The notes under the pieces were generated by a model. That model made no database searches. It saw only the letters and a program-made list of their open reading frames with translations, and was not told the DNA's origin. The translations under genes were made by a program, and so were the position numbers. Positions 63,005-64,000 of a DNA stretch of 64,000 nt are shown in pieces (positions within the stretch are counted from its first letter, which is position 1; the number at the start of each line of letters is the position of its first letter). The stretch comes from Petrosia ficiformis (lineage: Eukaryota > Porifera > Demospongiae > Haplosclerida > Petrosiidae): contig OX345652.1 of the NCBI GenBank assembly GCA_947044365.1, positions 4,743,374 to 4,807,373 of the forward strand, written 5' to 3'.

Positions 63005-64000
63005 GATAGATAGATAGATAGATAGATGATAGATAGATAGATAGATAGACCTTTATGGTTAATTCTTTATGCAATTGTCTATTATCATACTGCATAGCCA
63101 TTGTCTCTTGTTTTGCTCTCATTAAAAGCTGTTCCATCTCGTGTTGCTGTTCTTCTGATCGACCTGTTGGCTTTGCCTTCAATTTCTTAATCACTTTGTG
63201 CTGTTCTGCAGTAAATAATACATTTGATAGCTGTTTAGTGAGCTACAGTAACTGACACTAATGAGAAATATACTACCTCAATCTATTTTACAATGCTTGA
63301 TGAAGGCTAATGTGAAAGGCTAGTGGTCAAACATAACTTTTCATATTATAGTGAGAACAGAAGTACAAGTCATTGACCTACAATCTAACATGGAGTTAGT
63401 ATCAGCTGTCCTGTTACCACATCATTTATTCTAGTTTCAGTTCATCTTAATTACCTGCTATTTGTGATTTCAGTTCTGTTGTTTCTAATTCATTCTTTGT
63501 TCTCTCTTGACTTAACTGTATTTCCAAACTCTGTACTTTCTCTGTCAGGAGGGAGCAGTCGGGCAACTATATAAATTAAAACAAGAACCAAATCTCTATT
63601 AAGTACTGAGCCGGGATAATACCAAATTTAGTATACTACTCAGGATATTTTATGATATTACTTACTTGTTGTTTCATTATCTCTTTCTCTTTTATTAGAT
63701 CTGTTTGTTTTTTAGTAGCATCTTGTAGCTGTTTATGTAACTGGTTTTCTCTATCACTCTGCTGTTCGGACTTTCTAACCAAATCATTACAACGTATATG
63801 AAGATCAGATGTAGTTTGTTGCTGAGCTAGAAAACAAGTAAGCGGAGAAGATAGAACAGCAAGAGTCTAGTTACAATACCTTGTAATTGAGTTTGTAGCT
63901 GTGCTATAATTTGCTGTGATTTCTCAACTTCCGTTTCATATCTTTACAAGACAGAAAAGTAACTTCTTATATATAAACAGTTAAATGAGTTACTAACTTT
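60061..64000 (-). CDS. OFD1: OFD1-like centriole/cilium coiled-coil protein, 3' part (partial)
   Basis: Exons seen: 63998-64000 (end of an exon), 63880-63941, 63666-63826, 63455-63566, 63051-63205, 62658-62860, 62407-62584, 61183-62355, 60695-60720, 60061-60118; about 709 residues, the 5' part lying outside the window. OFD1 sits at distal centrioles and is needed for cilia. Exons at 62.6-64.0 kb encode Gln/Glu/Lys-rich coiled coil (QLQTQLQ, SEQQSDRENQLHKQLQ, LRSAQREIHDLQEQVDHLHRIL). The large exon is Ser/Thr-rich and ends in an acidic helix, VKDIMEEYMKIVRQKREQ, matching the OFD1 C-terminal KYMKIIQQ motif. A Gln-Asp repeat follows, and the protein ends DTNTFDEW, comparable to the OFD1 end. The assignment rests on this C-terminal pattern and domain style, and is less certain than for its neighbours. 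Confidence 0.7.
60967..61116 (-). mobile_element. tRNA-like SINE with 15-bp terminal inverted repeats, copy 2
   Basis: This is a 150-bp element with the same TTAGCAATGAAGTCC ... GGACTTCATTGCTAA ends as the copy at 19282-19431. Read on the minus strand it contains TGGCTTAGTGG (A box; 61058-61068) and GGTTCAAGT (B box; about 61025-61033). Both copies are exactly 150 bp although the interiors have diverged. It lies in an OFD1 intron, in the same orientation as the gene. Confidence 0.75.
61210..61252. repeat. CCTGGT hexamer repeat in OFD1 coding exon
   Basis: About six to seven units of CCTGGT (plus strand) encode alternating Gln-Asp on the minus strand, directly after the KREQ helix. The hexamer can change unit number without breaking the frame. 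Confidence 0.85.
62903..63050. repeat. GATA/TAGA array abutting an OFD1 splice donor
   Basis: TAGATAGATAGATGATAGA units run up to base 63050. The exon 63051-63205 ends at 63051, so its 5' splice site (GTCTATCTATC on the minus strand) is the first unit of the array. Confidence 0.85.

Overview
The window is metazoan nuclear DNA, most likely from a demosponge. The Amphimedon type is my best guess, made from gene style and not from any search. It is AT-rich and gene-dense. Coding regions are broken into many small GT-AG exons separated by introns often of only 50-100 bp, with simple CATA, CATC, ATGG and GATA arrays throughout. The gene set is animal-like: KLHL8, DNAJA3, UFSP2, TXNDC9, a DLC1-type RhoGAP/START protein, SLAIN and OFD1. 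No bacterial or organellar operon structure is visible. Exon boundaries given here were read by hand from splice sites and reading phase; for every complete model the exon lengths add up to a multiple of three.

Layout from left to right. 1-380 (+) is the 3' end of a WD40 protein. 1625-4033 and 4339-7180 (+) are two complete tandem copies of a SIRT6/7-class sirtuin. 7748-10743 (-) is KLHL8, head-to-head with a Trm9-like tRNA methyltransferase at 10940-13033 (+) that carries a long 13-residue repeat. 13216-14235 (-) is a small cysteine-rich membrane protein with PY motifs. 14426-15506 (+) is UFM1, in six tiny exons. 15880-18539 (-) is DNAJA3. 18964-22937 (-) is UFSP2, 60 bp head-to-head with TXNDC9 at 22998-23704 (+). 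23866-36443 (-) is an ARHGAP6-like RhoGAP with long repeat-rich introns, head-to-head with a Maf nucleotide pyrophosphatase at 36606-37611 (+). 38572-46733 (-) is an ABCB1-type full transporter. 47010-54898 (-) is a DLC1/STARD13-like SAM-RhoGAP-START gene with an alternative 5' end reaching 55970. 57626-59894 (+) is SLAIN. 60061-64000 (-) is the 3' part of OFD1.

Themes. UFM1 and its processing/deconjugating protease UFSP2 lie within 9 kb of each other, separated only by DNAJA3. Two RhoGAP genes flank the transporter, and two cytoskeletal/centrosomal genes (SLAIN, OFD1) converge at the right end. The genes are mostly unrelated housekeeping and signalling genes, packed into divergent and convergent pairs.

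The most unusual material is non-coding or repetitive: a UFM1 intron built of repeats that copy its own exon/5' splice-site junction; a 150-bp tRNA-like element with 15-bp terminal inverted repeats, present twice; a foldback element with ~225-bp arms at 26.9-27.5 kb; a set of GGGCATTAATTAGAA-type inverted boxes in a bidirectional promoter; and several intronic minisatellites with 75-, 91- and ~109-bp units.
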